The notes beneath the pieces were generated by a model that saw only the letters and a program-made list of their open reading frames with translations, was not told where the DNA came from and searched no databases. A stretch of 64,000 nt of DNA from Rhodocista pekingensis. Its GTDB lineage: Bacteria; Pseudomonadota; Alphaproteobacteria; Azospirillales; Azospirillaceae. The position numbers were made by a program, and so were the translations under genes. The stretch is from positions 209,748 through 273,747 of the forward strand of contig NZ_JBHTCM010000006.1 in assembly GCF_042665545.1 (NCBI RefSeq), given 5' to 3'. Positions 42,532 to 52,170 of the stretch are shown piece after piece; the stretch's first letter is position 1, and each line of letters starts with the position of its first letter.

Positions 42532-42612
42532 GCCGCTCCTCCGTCCTTCGCCGTTGCCGGGCCTGCAACAGCGGGAGGGGCGGATCGTCCCCGGCGGCGG
42601 CCGGGAACGCGG

Positions 42613-44451
42613 TCAGTCCGCGCCCGTCACGGCGGCGGGAAGCAGGACGTGGTGGCGCGTGCCGGGCGCGCCGGGCCTGGTCGAAAGCGTGGCCTGGACC
42701 TGGGCGGCCAGCGACTGCACCAGCACCATGCCGAGCCCGCCGCCGTCGGCGGGGGCGTCCGTCGGCCCGGGCCGCAGCCCGACGCCGTCGTCCATGATCG
42801 TCAGCAGCACCCCGTCGGCCTCGGCCACGCGCTCCAGCCGGACCGTGATGCAGCCGGCGCGCCAGTCGGGGAAGGCGTGCTTCAGGGCGTTGGTGATCAG
42901 CTCCCCGGCCAGCAGGCCCAGCGGGATGGCGGTGTCCAGCTCCAGGTCCAGCGGTTCCGCCACCACCTCGATGGCGATCCGGTCGGGATCGGGCAGGAAG
43001 CACTCGGCCAGGGTCGGCGCCAGCCGGCGCAGATAGTCCGCGAAATCCACCCGCGAGGGCTGGTTGGTGCGGTACAGCAGTTCGTGGACGAGACTCATGG
43101 ACTGGATGCGGGACAGGCTGTCCTCGAAGCCCTGCCGCAGCTCCGCCGGCAACCGCATGGCCTGGAGCCGCAGCAGGCTGGAGACGAGCTGGAGGTTGTT
43201 CTTGACCCGGTGGTGGACCTCGCGGAACAGCACCTCCTTGTCCCTCAGCGCCAGCGCCAGCTTCCCGTTGCTCTCCGACAGTTCGGCCGTGCGCTCGCCG
43301 ACGCGCTGCTCCAGCAGGTGGTTGGCCTCCTCCAGCCGGTCGCGGACCTCCGCCTCGCGCCGTGCCCAGCGCAGCGCCAGGAGACCCAGCCCCGACACGC
43401 CGATGGCCGCGATGGCGGCGATCAGCAGATAGACGCGCAGCCGCTCGCGCCAGCGCGCCTCCAGCGCCGTCGCGTCCAGTCCGACCATGACGCGCAGGTC
43501 CCGGCCGCGGACCGGGGCCTCGGCATAGATGCGGTCGCCCTCGCCGAGCGTGGACAGGCGCAGCATGCCGCCGGGCGGCGGTGCCGGCGGTGCCGGGCTC
43601 TCTTCCGGGGCCGTTCTCTCTTCCGCTCCCGCATCGGCGCCCTGGACATGCCGCACCAGCACCTGCCGGTCCGCACCCAGCAGCAGGATGGCCAGCCCGA
43701 AGCCGACATCCACCTGCTGGTAGAAATTCCGGAAGAACTCCTCCCGCACGGCCAGGCCGACGATGCCGCGCAGGCTGCCGTCCGCTCCCGGCAGCGGCTT
43801 GCACAGGATCAGCAGGTTGGTGCCGGTGAAGACGCTGCGTTCGACCCGGTCGATCACCAGCGCCGGGGGCAGACCAGCCGCGGTGCGTCCGATCTGGCGC
43901 TGCACATAGAGGCGGCCGGAGGAGTCGGCGGGGCGGACGGGGAACTCGCGGCTGCTGACGACGCTGCGCCCCGTCGGGTCCAGCAGATAGACCGAATTGG
44001 CGTGCTCCCAGGTTTCGACCAGCCGGCGCAGTTCCTGGTGGACCGCTTGCGTCGCCGGGATCGGGGCGTCTGGCGGGCCGGCCAGAAGTGCGGCCTCGTC
44101 CAGCACCACCTCGCTGGCGGCGACAAGCTGTCCGGCCTGCTCCGCCAGCAGCAGGGCGGTGTTGGCGGCCAGCCGGCCGGCATGGGCGACCATCTCCCGC
44201 CGGTCCTCGCGCGCGACCAGCAGCAGGATCGCCAGCACGAACAGCAGCACCACGCCGGCCGCCACGCCGACCAGGGTGGTCGCCGACAGGCTGTCCTTCC
44301 CGTCCGGCCCGCTCTTCCCGTCCCGGCCCGCCATCCCGTCCGGACCCGCCGTCCCGTGCGCGGCGGGGGTCGCGCCGGCGGCCTGTGCCGCGGCGGACCC
44401 CGATGCCGGGCGGGTTCCGGGCAGAGCCGGCCGGGGGGGCTGGGCGTCCAT
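42613..44451 (-). CDS. HWE/HisKA_2-type sensor histidine kinase with collagen-like N-terminus
   Basis: A 612-residue membrane kinase. The cytoplasmic N-terminus has seven Gly-X-Y triplets at 33-53 (GTAGPDGMAGRDGKSGPDGK then D). Membrane helices lie at about 59-79 and 341-361 and enclose a dCache-like periplasmic sensor (about 80-338). After a coiled coil, the HisKA_2 dimer domain reads 'REVHHRVKNNLQLVSSLLRL' with the phosphoacceptor at His413 or His414, then a HATPase domain with ITNALKHAF, DDGVGL and GGGLGMVLVQSL. No response regulator gene is adjacent, so its partner is elsewhere. Ligand unknown. Confidence 0.88.
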   Translation of the reverse strand: MDAQPPRPALPGTRPASGSAAAQAAGATPAAHGTAGPDGMAGRDGKSGPDGKDSLSATTLVGVAAGVVLLFVLAILLLVAREDRREMVAHAGRLAANTALLLAEQAGQLVAASEVVLDEAALLAGPPDAPIPATQAVHQELRRLVETWEHANSVYLLDPTGRSVVSSREFPVRPADSSGRLYVQRQIGRTAAGLPPALVIDRVERSVFTGTNLLILCKPLPGADGSLRGIVGLAVREEFFRNFYQQVDVGFGLAILLLGADRQVLVRHVQGADAGAEERTAPEESPAPPAPPPGGMLRLSTLGEGDRIYAEAPVRGRDLRVMVGLDATALEARWRERLRVYLLIAAIAAIGVSGLGLLALRWARREAEVRDRLEEANHLLEQRVGERTAELSESNGKLALALRDKEVLFREVHHRVKNNLQLVSSLLRLQAMRLPAELRQGFEDSLSRIQSMSLVHELLYRTNQPSRVDFADYLRRLAPTLAECFLPDPDRIAIEVVAEPLDLELDTAIPLGLLAGELITNALKHAFPDWRAGCITVRLERVAEADGVLLTIMDDGVGLRPGPTDAPADGGGLGMVLVQSLAAQVQATLSTRPGAPGTRHHVLLPAAVTGAD

Positions 44452-44514
44452 GGTCGTGGTGGCGTTCCCGTCAGCAGAAGCGCGCTACTCTACCACGTAG
44501 CCGGGAACAGGCCA

Positions 44515-45306
44515 TCAGTCCCGCGCGGCATACAGCATGTAGTTCACGTCCACGTCCCGTTCCGCGAGCGAGAAGCGGTCGGTCATCGGGTTGTAGACCA
44601 GTCCGGTCAGGTTCTTGATGCCGAAGCCGAGCTGGCGCAGGCCGGTCGCCAGCTCCGACGGGCGGATGAACTTGCGCCAGTCGTGCGTGCCCCGCGGCAG
44701 CCAGCGCAGCACGTACTCGGCGCCGACGATCGCCATGACGAAGGACTTCGCCGTGCGGTTCACGGTCGCCATGAACAGCAGGCCGTCCTGCTTCGTCAGG
44801 GTGGTGATGGCGGTCAGCAGCAGATCCACGTCGGCGACGTGCTCCACGATCTCCAGCGCCAGCACCACGTCGAAGCGCTCGCCGGTGGCGGCCAGCGCCT
44901 CCGCCGTGCCGACGCGGTAGTCCACCGCCGTGCCGGTCTCCAGCGCGTGGGTGGCGGCCGTCTTCACGTTGCGTTCGGAGGCGTCGATGCCGACCACCTC
45001 CGCCCCCAGCCGGGCCAGCGGTTCGGCGATCAGGCCGCCGCCGCAGCCCACGTCCAGGATGCGGATGCCTTCCAGCGGGCGCTCCGCCATCGGGTCGCGG
45101 CCCCAGCGGTCGCACAGGGCGTCGCGGATATAGGCCAGACGGACCGGGTTGAACTTGTGCAGCGGGCTGAACTTGCCGCGCGGGTCCCACCATTCCGCCG
45201 CCATGGCGGAGAAGCGCTCGACCTCGCCGGGGTCCACGGTGGTGCGGGGACCGGGGGTCGCACCGGAACCGGGGGTGGAGCGGGGCGCGTTGGCCGCGGC
45301 GTTCAT
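44515..45306 (-). CDS. ubiG: Ubiquinone biosynthesis O-methyltransferase
   Basis: SAM-dependent enzyme catalysing both O-methylations in ubiquinone synthesis. The 263-residue protein has the family entry 'TTVDPGEVERFSAMAAEWWD', motif I 'ILDVGCGGGLIAEPLARLGA', 'VLALEIVEHVADVDLLL', and the late 'RGTHDWRKFIRPSEL' block. The ATG at 45306 has GAGGA eight bases before it; an ATG sixteen codons upstream (45354) also has a fair site. It is divergent from lysC, a common pairing in alphaproteobacteria. Confidence 0.93.
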   Translation of the reverse strand: MNAAANAPRSTPGSGATPGPRTTVDPGEVERFSAMAAEWWDPRGKFSPLHKFNPVRLAYIRDALCDRWGRDPMAERPLEGIRILDVGCGGGLIAEPLARLGAEVVGIDASERNVKTAATHALETGTAVDYRVGTAEALAATGERFDVVLALEIVEHVADVDLLLTAITTLTKQDGLLFMATVNRTAKSFVMAIVGAEYVLRWLPRGTHDWRKFIRPSELATGLRQLGFGIKNLTGLVYNPMTDRFSLAERDVDVNYMLYAARD

Positions 45307-45437
45307 CGGGGGAATCCTCACGTTCAACGGGGGGCGTCGGATGGGCCGTTTCATGGCGGCATCCTTCCTGGGTGGCAACAAGATTTGGCAGGGATGCCCG
45401 CCGGTCCGGGCCCGGCTTGCGCCACCCCGGCCAAGCG

Positions 45438-45466
45438 AGTATGGATAGCCCGCCCCTTGACGGCAA
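45438..45466 (-). promoter_or_regulatory. Candidate ubiG promoter
   Basis: On the minus strand, TTGCCG (45461-45466), a 17-base spacer and CATACT (45438-45443) resemble a sigma-70 promoter in the 354-base divergent ubiG-lysC spacer. I see no other gene in that spacer, and no clear lysC promoter. Confidence 0.4.
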
Positions 45467-45660
45467 GGCTGGCGCGGCTTCCGCGCGCCAACTTCATCCG
45501 TTCCGGGGGCGGGGGCCGGGCGCCCGTCCGGTTCCGCACGGAACCGGGTCGCCGCGGCGGCCCGATCGGACCACGGCCCCCGGTGCCGGCCCAATGCGGC
45601 CCGGCGTCGCGGGTCCCCTGGACAAGCGCTTCGGCGGTCAGGACCTTCGGCGGACAGATT

Positions 45661-46896
45661 ATGGCGCGACTCGTCCTCAAATTCGGCGGCACCTCGGTCG
45701 GCGACATCGAACGCATCCGCAACGTCGCCCGCAAGGTGAAGCAGGAGGTCGATGCCGGGCATGAGGTGGCCGTCGTCGTCTCCGCCATGTCCGGCGTGAC
45801 GAACCAGCTCGTCGAGTACTGCCGCAGCATCAGCCGTATCTACGATGCGCGCGAGTACGACGCGGTGGTCGCCTCCGGCGAGCAGGTGACCAGCGGCCTG
45901 CTGGCGATCGCGCTTCAGGAGCTGGGCATCACCGCCCGCTCCTGGCAGGGCTGGCAGATCCCGATCCTGACCGACGATGTCCATGCCAAGGCCCGGATCG
46001 AGCGGATCGACACCGCCGAGCTGGACCGCCGCATGAAGACCGGCGAGGTCGCGGTGGTCGCCGGCTTCCAGGGCGTGTCCCAGCGCAACCGGATCAGCAC
46101 GCTGGGCCGCGGCGGCTCCGACACCTCGGCGGTGGCGCTCGCCGCGGCGCTGGGCGCGGAGCGGTGCGACATCTACACCGACGTGGACGGCGTCTACACC
46201 ACCGACCCGCGCATCGTGGCGAAGGCCCGCAAGCTCTCCCGCATCACCTATGAGGAGATGCTGGAGATGGCGAGCCTGGGCGCCAAGGTCTTGCAGACCC
46301 GGTCGGTCGAGATGGCGATGAAACACCGGGTGCGGGTGCAGGTGCTCTCCACCTTCGAGGAGGCCCCCGGCAGCGACCTGCCGGGAACACTGGTCGTTGA
46401 CGAGGACGAAATCGTGGAACAGGAACTGGTCAGCGGCATCGCCTACAGCCGCGACGAAGCGAAGGTCACCCTGGTCGGGGTCGCCGACCGCCCCGGCGTG
46501 GCCGCCCGCATCTTCGGGCCGCTCGCCGACGCGGCCATCAACGTCGACATGATCGTGCAGAACGTGTCGGAGGACGGCACCACCACCGACATGACCTTCA
46601 CGGTCGGCAAGGCCGACCTGGACCGCGCCGTGCAGGTGCTGGAGAAGTCGAAGGACGAGCTGTGCTACCGCCGCATCGTCGCCGACAGCGACGTGGTGAA
46701 GATCAGCGTCATCGGCGTCGGCATGCGCAGCCACGCCGGCGTGGCGCAGCGCATGTTCAAGGCGCTGGCCGACCGCGGCATCAACATCCAGGTCATCTCG
46801 ACCAGCGAGATCAAGGTCAGCGTCCTGGTGGCCGAGGAGTACACCGAGCTGGCCCTGCGCGCCCTGCACACCGTCTACGGCCTGGACCAGGCGTGA
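45661..46896 (+). CDS. lysC: Aspartate kinase
   Basis: Phosphorylates aspartate, the first step toward lysine, threonine and methionine. The 411-residue protein starts MARLVLKFGGTSVGDIERIR, the kinase signature, with the kinase domain to about 245 ('GRGGSDTSAVALAAAL', 'DVDGVYTTDPR') and two C-terminal ACT domains (about 265-335 and 345-405), including 'VADRPGVAARIFGPLADAAI' and 'GVGMRSHAGVAQRMFKALAD'. Feedback inhibition by lysine and threonine would act through the ACT domains. It is the first gene of a long rightward run. Confidence 0.96.
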   Translation: MARLVLKFGGTSVGDIERIRNVARKVKQEVDAGHEVAVVVSAMSGVTNQLVEYCRSISRIYDAREYDAVVASGEQVTSGLLAIALQELGITARSWQGWQIPILTDDVHAKARIERIDTAELDRRMKTGEVAVVAGFQGVSQRNRISTLGRGGSDTSAVALAAALGAERCDIYTDVDGVYTTDPRIVAKARKLSRITYEEMLEMASLGAKVLQTRSVEMAMKHRVRVQVLSTFEEAPGSDLPGTLVVDEDEIVEQELVSGIAYSRDEAKVTLVGVADRPGVAARIFGPLADAAINVDMIVQNVSEDGTTTDMTFTVGKADLDRAVQVLEKSKDELCYRRIVADSDVVKISVIGVGMRSHAGVAQRMFKALADRGINIQVISTSEIKVSVLVAEEYTELALRALHTVYGLDQA

Positions 46897-46966
46897 CCAT
46901 GCCGGTGTCCGTGACCGCGGCCCGCGCCGCCGCCCGCCCGGCCCTCCCGCCTGTCGGGGGGCCGCG

Positions 46967-47995
46967 ATGACGGCGCATCGCCAGCACCTGGACCGGCTCT
47001 GGCAGCGCGGGCGGGAGTTCCTGGGCAGCGACGTCGCCGTGATGGGCGGCGCCATGGCCTGGGTGTCCGAGCGCACCCTCGTCTCCGCCATCTCCAACGC
47101 GGGCGGCTTCGGCGTCATCGCCTCGGGCTCCATGCCGCCCGAGGTGCTGCGGGAGGAGATCCGCGCCACCCGCGCGCTCACGGACCGGCCGTTCGGCGTC
47201 AACCTGATCACGCTGCACCCGCAGCTCGACGCGCTGATGCGCGTCTGCCTGGAGGAGAAGGTCGGGCATGTCGTGCTGGCCGGCGGCCTGCCGCCGGGCG
47301 GCGCCATCCGGACGCTGAAGGAGGGCGGAGCGCGGGTGATGTGCTTCGCGCCGGCGCTGGTGCTGGCGAAGAAGCTGATCCGCAGCGGCGTGGACGCCCT
47401 GGTGATCGAAGGGGCGGAGGCCGGCGGCCATATCGGCCCGGTCAGCACCTCGGTGCTGGCGCAGGAGATCCTGCCGGAGGTCGGGCACGAGGTTCCCGTC
47501 TTCGTCGCCGGCGGCATCGGCCGCGGCGAGGCCATCCTGAGCTATCTGGAGATGGGGGCCGCCGGGGTGCAGCTCGGCACCCGTTTCGTCTGCGCCACGG
47601 AATGCCGCGCGCATCCGCGCTTCAAGCAGGCCTTCATCCGGGCCGGTGCGCGCGACGCCGTGCTCTCCACCGCGGTGGACACCCGCTTCCCCGTGATCCC
47701 CGTGCGCGCCTTGCAGAACGAGGGCACCCGCCGCTTCCAGGAGAAGCAGCACGAGGTGATCGCGCGCTTCGAGCGCGGCGAGCTGGACCAGAAGGAGGCC
47801 CAGCTTGAGATCGAGCACTTCTGGGCCGGCGCCCTGCGCCGCGCCGTGGTCGAGGGCGACGTGGAGACCGGCTCGCTGATGGCGGGCCAGTCGGTCGGCA
47901 TGGTGACGCGGGAGCAGCCCACGGCCGAGATCATCGCCGACCTGGTCGACCAGGCCCTCGCCGCCCTGCGCCGCCGCGGTCCCGCCTCCGAATAA
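46967..47995 (+). CDS. NAD(P)H-dependent flavin oxidoreductase / nitronate monooxygenase family
   Basis: A 342-residue FMN-dependent TIM-barrel protein of the nitronate monooxygenase (2-nitropropane dioxygenase) superfamily. Visible features are 'GGAMAWVSERTLVSAISNAG' at the front, 'VIEGAEAGGHIGPVSTSVLA' with the H-x-G phosphate loop, 'VFVAGGIGRGEAILSYLEMG' and 'GVQLGTRFVCATECRAH'. It could oxidise nitronates, or act as a FabK-like enoyl reductase; sequence alone does not decide. It sits between lysC and ptsP, as in related genomes. Confidence 0.85.
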   Translation: MTAHRQHLDRLWQRGREFLGSDVAVMGGAMAWVSERTLVSAISNAGGFGVIASGSMPPEVLREEIRATRALTDRPFGVNLITLHPQLDALMRVCLEEKVGHVVLAGGLPPGGAIRTLKEGGARVMCFAPALVLAKKLIRSGVDALVIEGAEAGGHIGPVSTSVLAQEILPEVGHEVPVFVAGGIGRGEAILSYLEMGAAGVQLGTRFVCATECRAHPRFKQAFIRAGARDAVLSTAVDTRFPVIPVRALQNEGTRRFQEKQHEVIARFERGELDQKEAQLEIEHFWAGALRRAVVEGDVETGSLMAGQSVGMVTREQPTAEIIADLVDQALAALRRRGPASE

Positions 47996-48224
47996 CGCAC
48001 CCCGACCGCGCCGGACAGCCGCCCCGGCAGGCCACCGGCGGGCGGGGCATCCCTTTACCCCCTTCCGCTCCGGCCGCGCGGCCTATAGAACCGACGGGGC
48101 GGGGGCCGCGGGGAAGGGGGCGTTCCGGCATGGGCAGCGGCAGCGGTCCGTGCGATGATGCGCCGTCTGAGCAACGCGAGAGGCAAGGGTCCGGCTTGTC
48201 CGGCCGACAGGGACCAGGATCGAG

Positions 48225-50522
48225 ATGACGCTTCCGCTGGGAACCGTGGGACCGCGCCACGCTCCGGACCTGGCCGCCGCCGGACGCCGGCTGCTGGCGC
48301 GTCTGCGCGACGTCATGGCCGGCAGCGGCACGGCACAGGACCGCCTCGACAAGATCGTCAAGACCATCGCCCACGAGATGGGCGCCGACGTCTGTTCCTG
48401 CTACGTCATGCGGGCGGGCGAGGTGCTGGAGCTGTTCGCCACCATCGGCCTGAACCCCTCGGCCGTCCACCGCACCCGCCTGCGGGTGGGCGAGGGGCTG
48501 GTCGGCGACGTCGCGGCGCACGCCCGGCCGATCGCCCTGGGCAACGCGCCGACGCATCCCAACTTCGCCTACCGCCCGGAAACGGGCGAGGACCCGTTCA
48601 ACAGCTTCATGGCCGTGCCCATCCTGCGCGGCGGCCGGGTGCGCGGCGTTCTGGCGATCCAGCACATCGACCGCCGCGACTATGACGAGCAGGAGGTGGA
48701 GACGCTCCAGACCGTCGCCATGGTGGTGGCCGAACTGGTCGCCGCCGGCGAGCTGGTGGACGGGCGGGAGCTGTCGATCGCCGACGACCTGATCCTGCTG
48801 CCCTCCCGCCTGGACGGCACCAGCCTGAACCGCGGCGTCGGCATGGGGCTGGCCGTGCTGCACCGGCCGCAGCTCACCATCCGGCACATGGTGGCCGACG
48901 ATCCCGAGCACGAGCTGCGCCGCCTCCAGGAGGCGGTGGACGGCATGCATCTGGCCATCGACCAGATCCTGATCGCCCTGGGCGAGCGCGACGGCGAGCA
49001 TGCCGAGATCATGCAGACCTACCGCATGTTCGCCAACGACCGCGGCTGGCTGAGCCGCATCCGCGAGGCGATCCGCTCCGGCCTGACGGCCGAGGCGGCG
49101 GTGCAGCGGGTGCAGAACGACAACCGCGCCCGCATGTCCCAGGCCGCCGACCCCTATATCCGCGACCGGCTGCTGGACCTGGACGATGTCACCAACCGCC
49201 TGCTCCAGCATCTGGCCGGCCGTGGCGACGACGTGCAGGGCGGCACCCTGCCGGACGAATTCGTGCTGGTCGCCCGCAACCTGGGCCCGGCCGAGCTGCT
49301 GGACTACGACCGCCGCCGGCTGAAGGGGCTGGTGCTGGAGGAGGGCTCCAGCAACAGCCATGTCTCCATCGTCGCCCGCGCCATGGACATCCCCGTGGTC
49401 GGCCAGTGCCACGAGGTGCTGGGGCGGGTGGAGCCGCTGGACTACCTGATCGTGGACGGCGACAACGGCCAGGTCTTCGTCCGCCCGGCGGAGGATATCC
49501 AGGACGCCTTCACCAAGAGCCTGCTGGTCCGTGAGGAGCGCCAGCGCGAGTTCGCCGCCCTGCGCGACCTGCCCGCCGTCACGCGCGACGGGGTGGCGGT
49601 GCAGCTCATGCTGAACTGCGGGCTGCACATCGACCTGCCGCACCTGCACGCCACCGGGGCCGACGGCATCGGGCTCTACCGCACGGAGATCCCGTTCATG
49701 GTCCGCGCCTCCTATCCGGAGGTCGCGGCCCAGCAGGAATCCTACACCAAGGTGCTGGACGCGGCCGGCGACCGGCCCGTCGTCTTCCGCACGCTGGATG
49801 TCGGCGGCGACAAGACGCTGCCCTACTTCCCCGACCTGTCGGAGGAGAATCCGGCGCTGGGCTGGCGGGCCATCCGCATCGGGCTGGACCGGCCGGCCAT
49901 GCTGCGCAAGCAGCTCCGCGCCATGCTGCGGGCCGCGGCGGGGCGCGAGCTGCGGCTGATGTTCCCGATGGTGGCCGAGGTGGCCGAGCTGGACCGGGCG
50001 CGCCGCGTGCTGGACCTGGAACTGGCGCGGCTGCGGGCCGACGGCGGCACGCCGCCCGCCCGCCTGCTGGTGGGCGTGATGGTGGAGGTGCCGTCGCTGC
50101 TGTTCCAGTTGCCGGCCCTGCTGCCGCGGGTGGACTTCCTCTCCGTCGGGTCCAACGACCTGTTGCAGTACCTGTTCGCCTGCGACCGCGGCAACCCGAT
50201 CCTGAACAACCGCTACGACGTGCTCTCCCCGCCCATGCTGCGGCTGCTGCGCGATCTGGTCCGGGCCTGCGACGCGGCCGGCGTGCCGCTGTCGCTCTGC
50301 GGCGAGATGGCCAGCCGGCCGCTGGACGCCATGGCGCTGGTCGGGCTGGGCTTCCGCACCCTGTCGCTGGCGCCGCCGGCTTTCGGCGAGGTGAAGGGGA
50401 TGCTGCGCTCGCTGGAGCTGCGGCGTGTCGCCGCCTATCTGGACGGTCTTCTGGACGGCAGCGACCACAGTCTGCGGCCGAAGCTCAGGGCCTATGCCCG
50501 CGACCACGGCGTGAAAGTTTAA
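48225..50522 (+). CDS. ptsP: Nitrogen-type phosphoenolpyruvate-protein phosphotransferase (enzyme I-Ntr)
   Basis: Takes phosphate from PEP and passes it to NPr, heading the regulatory nitrogen phosphotransfer chain. The 765-residue protein has an N-terminal GAF domain (about 20-165), which in this family senses glutamine or related signals. The EI helical domain carries the phospho-histidine His379 (SSNSHVSIVARAMDIPVVG), and the PEP-binding TIM barrel carries 'GIGLYRTEIPFM', 'RTLDVGGDKTLPYF' and 'LCGEMASRP'. No NPr or EIIA gene is adjacent. It lies between the flavin oxidoreductase and the RodZ-like gene. Confidence 0.95.
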   Translation: MTLPLGTVGPRHAPDLAAAGRRLLARLRDVMAGSGTAQDRLDKIVKTIAHEMGADVCSCYVMRAGEVLELFATIGLNPSAVHRTRLRVGEGLVGDVAAHARPIALGNAPTHPNFAYRPETGEDPFNSFMAVPILRGGRVRGVLAIQHIDRRDYDEQEVETLQTVAMVVAELVAAGELVDGRELSIADDLILLPSRLDGTSLNRGVGMGLAVLHRPQLTIRHMVADDPEHELRRLQEAVDGMHLAIDQILIALGERDGEHAEIMQTYRMFANDRGWLSRIREAIRSGLTAEAAVQRVQNDNRARMSQAADPYIRDRLLDLDDVTNRLLQHLAGRGDDVQGGTLPDEFVLVARNLGPAELLDYDRRRLKGLVLEEGSSNSHVSIVARAMDIPVVGQCHEVLGRVEPLDYLIVDGDNGQVFVRPAEDIQDAFTKSLLVREERQREFAALRDLPAVTRDGVAVQLMLNCGLHIDLPHLHATGADGIGLYRTEIPFMVRASYPEVAAQQESYTKVLDAAGDRPVVFRTLDVGGDKTLPYFPDLSEENPALGWRAIRIGLDRPAMLRKQLRAMLRAAAGRELRLMFPMVAEVAELDRARRVLDLELARLRADGGTPPARLLVGVMVEVPSLLFQLPALLPRVDFLSVGSNDLLQYLFACDRGNPILNNRYDVLSPPMLRLLRDLVRACDAAGVPLSLCGEMASRPLDAMALVGLGFRTLSLAPPAFGEVKGMLRSLELRRVAAYLDGLLDGSDHSLRPKLRAYARDHGVKV

Positions 50523-50681
50523 GGTGGCGGGACCCCGCGGGGTCCTCCGCCGTTGCGAGTCTGTCCGCCGGTTGCTAAGAAACCGGACGAGCGACGTGAG
50601 GGACAGGGCGCAGGCACGACCCCGGCCGGAGGTGCCAGTCGATGCAGGGCCGGTGCGTGCGATGCCCGACAGGGCAGCGCC

Positions 50682-51974
50682 ATGGACGTGCAGCGCCAGA
50701 CAGTGCCGGCGGGACCCATGCCCGAACAGAAGCGCAGGTATTTCGACGTGATCGAGGGTGATCCGGCACAGGCCGGGCAGGGCTCCCACGAGCCGGGCCC
50801 GGCTCCCCGCCATGATATCCGCCATGTCGGCGAGATGTTGCGGCAGCGCCGCCTGGAGCTTGGCTATGACCTGCCGCAGCTCTCCGAGATGCTGCGCATC
50901 CGCCTCAACTACCTGGAGGCGATCGAGCAGGGCCGCTGGGCCGATCTGCCCGGACAGGCCTATGTCACCGGCTTCCTGCGCAGCTACGCCACGGCCATGG
51001 AGCTGGAGCCCGGCCCCGTCCTGCGCCGCTACAAGGAGGATACGGCCGGGGCGCCGCCTCCGGCCGAACTCTATTTTCCCGAGCCTGTGAACGAGAGCCG
51101 GGTCCCTGGCGGCGCCCTGATCCTGATCGCGCTGCTGGCCGGGCTGGTGGTCTATGGCGGCTGGTACATGCTGTCCGCCTCCGACCGCAGCCTCTCGGAC
51201 ATGGTGCCGGCCCTGCCCGACCGGCTGGCCGGCCTGATCTACGGCGACTCGGCCCCGGAAGAGGACCCCGCCCCGGCCGCCGTGCTGCCGCCGGGTCAGG
51301 TCGAGGCCCTGGTCGGGCAGTCGCAGCCGACGGCGCCGGAGGTCGGCGCCTCCGTGGACCAGTCCGCCCCGGCGCAGTCCTCACCCTCCCAGGCCACACC
51401 GGCCCAGCCCGGGCCTTCCCAGTCCGCGGCAACCCCGGCCGTCCAGACCCCGCCGGCCCAGCCGGCCGGCCCGCAGACCGCCCCGCCTTCCGTCCCCTCC
51501 CAGACCACGGCCGCCGAGCCGCAGGGCGAGGTGGAGGAGAGCGAGGTGCCGCAGCTCCCCGATCTGGGCAGCCCCGCCGTGCCGCCCTCCGCCGCGGAGG
51601 AGCCGGAAGCCCCGGCCGAGGTCGCCGAGGCCCAGCAGGAGCCGGCCGCACCGGCACCGGCGCCGGCCGCGCCACCCCCGGGCCGCGTCTTCGGCCAGAC
51701 CGACGGGACCGTCCGCGTCGTCATCCGCGCCACGGAGGACAGCTGGATCCAGGTCCGCGACGGCAAGGGCACCCTCTGGGCGTCGCGCGTGCTGCGCCCG
51801 GGTGACAGTTTCCGCGCCCCGGACGTGCCGGGGCTGGTGATGAACACGGGCAATGCCGGCGGCCTTGTCGTCAGCCTGGACGGGCAGGATCTGCCGCCGC
51901 TCGGCGGCCGCGCCCAGGTGATGCGCGACATCCGCCTGACGCCCCAGGATCTGGCCGGGCGCGCGCAACGGTGA
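50682..51974 (+). CDS. RodZ-like helix-turn-helix membrane protein (DUF4115)
   Basis: A 430-residue bitopic protein. The order is a cytoplasmic XRE-like helix-turn-helix (about 45-112: 'GEMLRQRRLELGYDLPQLSE' and 'LEAIEQGRWADLPGQAYVTG'), a membrane helix (about 142-162), a long Pro/Ala/Gln linker (about 195-330) and a C-terminal DUF4115 beta domain (about 335-425, 'VVIRATEDSWIQVRDGKGTL'). This is the RodZ layout, which links MreB to the membrane and cell-shape control. The helix-turn-helix probably binds protein rather than DNA. The start is uncertain: 50682 or 50718. Placement before ispG is conserved in alphaproteobacteria. Confidence 0.82.
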   Translation: MDVQRQTVPAGPMPEQKRRYFDVIEGDPAQAGQGSHEPGPAPRHDIRHVGEMLRQRRLELGYDLPQLSEMLRIRLNYLEAIEQGRWADLPGQAYVTGFLRSYATAMELEPGPVLRRYKEDTAGAPPPAELYFPEPVNESRVPGGALILIALLAGLVVYGGWYMLSASDRSLSDMVPALPDRLAGLIYGDSAPEEDPAPAAVLPPGQVEALVGQSQPTAPEVGASVDQSAPAQSSPSQATPAQPGPSQSAATPAVQTPPAQPAGPQTAPPSVPSQTTAAEPQGEVEESEVPQLPDLGSPAVPPSAAEEPEAPAEVAEAQQEPAAPAPAPAAPPPGRVFGQTDGTVRVVIRATEDSWIQVRDGKGTLWASRVLRPGDSFRAPDVPGLVMNTGNAGGLVVSLDGQDLPPLGGRAQVMRDIRLTPQDLAGRAQR

Positions 51975-52170
51975 CGCGGCGCGCGGTGCGCATCGGGTGA
52001 TGCCGGCGTGCGGGCTCTGCCGCGCTGGTTTGCGCCCTTGATCCCGGTGCGCGCCGGCCGCACTTTCTCTTCACCTCCGCGGGGGCGGTGAGCCGCTCCG
52101 CGGGGCAGTCGTTCGTCCCCCGCGACGCTGCGTCCCGGGGCTGCAACCGGAAACCGGACCCGATCGAGCC

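Noticed and set aside
42352..46896. A 1514-codon open frame on the plus strand
   Set aside because: Only its last 411 codons, from ATG 45661, form a known protein (aspartate kinase). The rest is antisense to the alcohol dehydrogenase, kinase and ubiG genes and has the skewed composition of GC-rich shadow frames.
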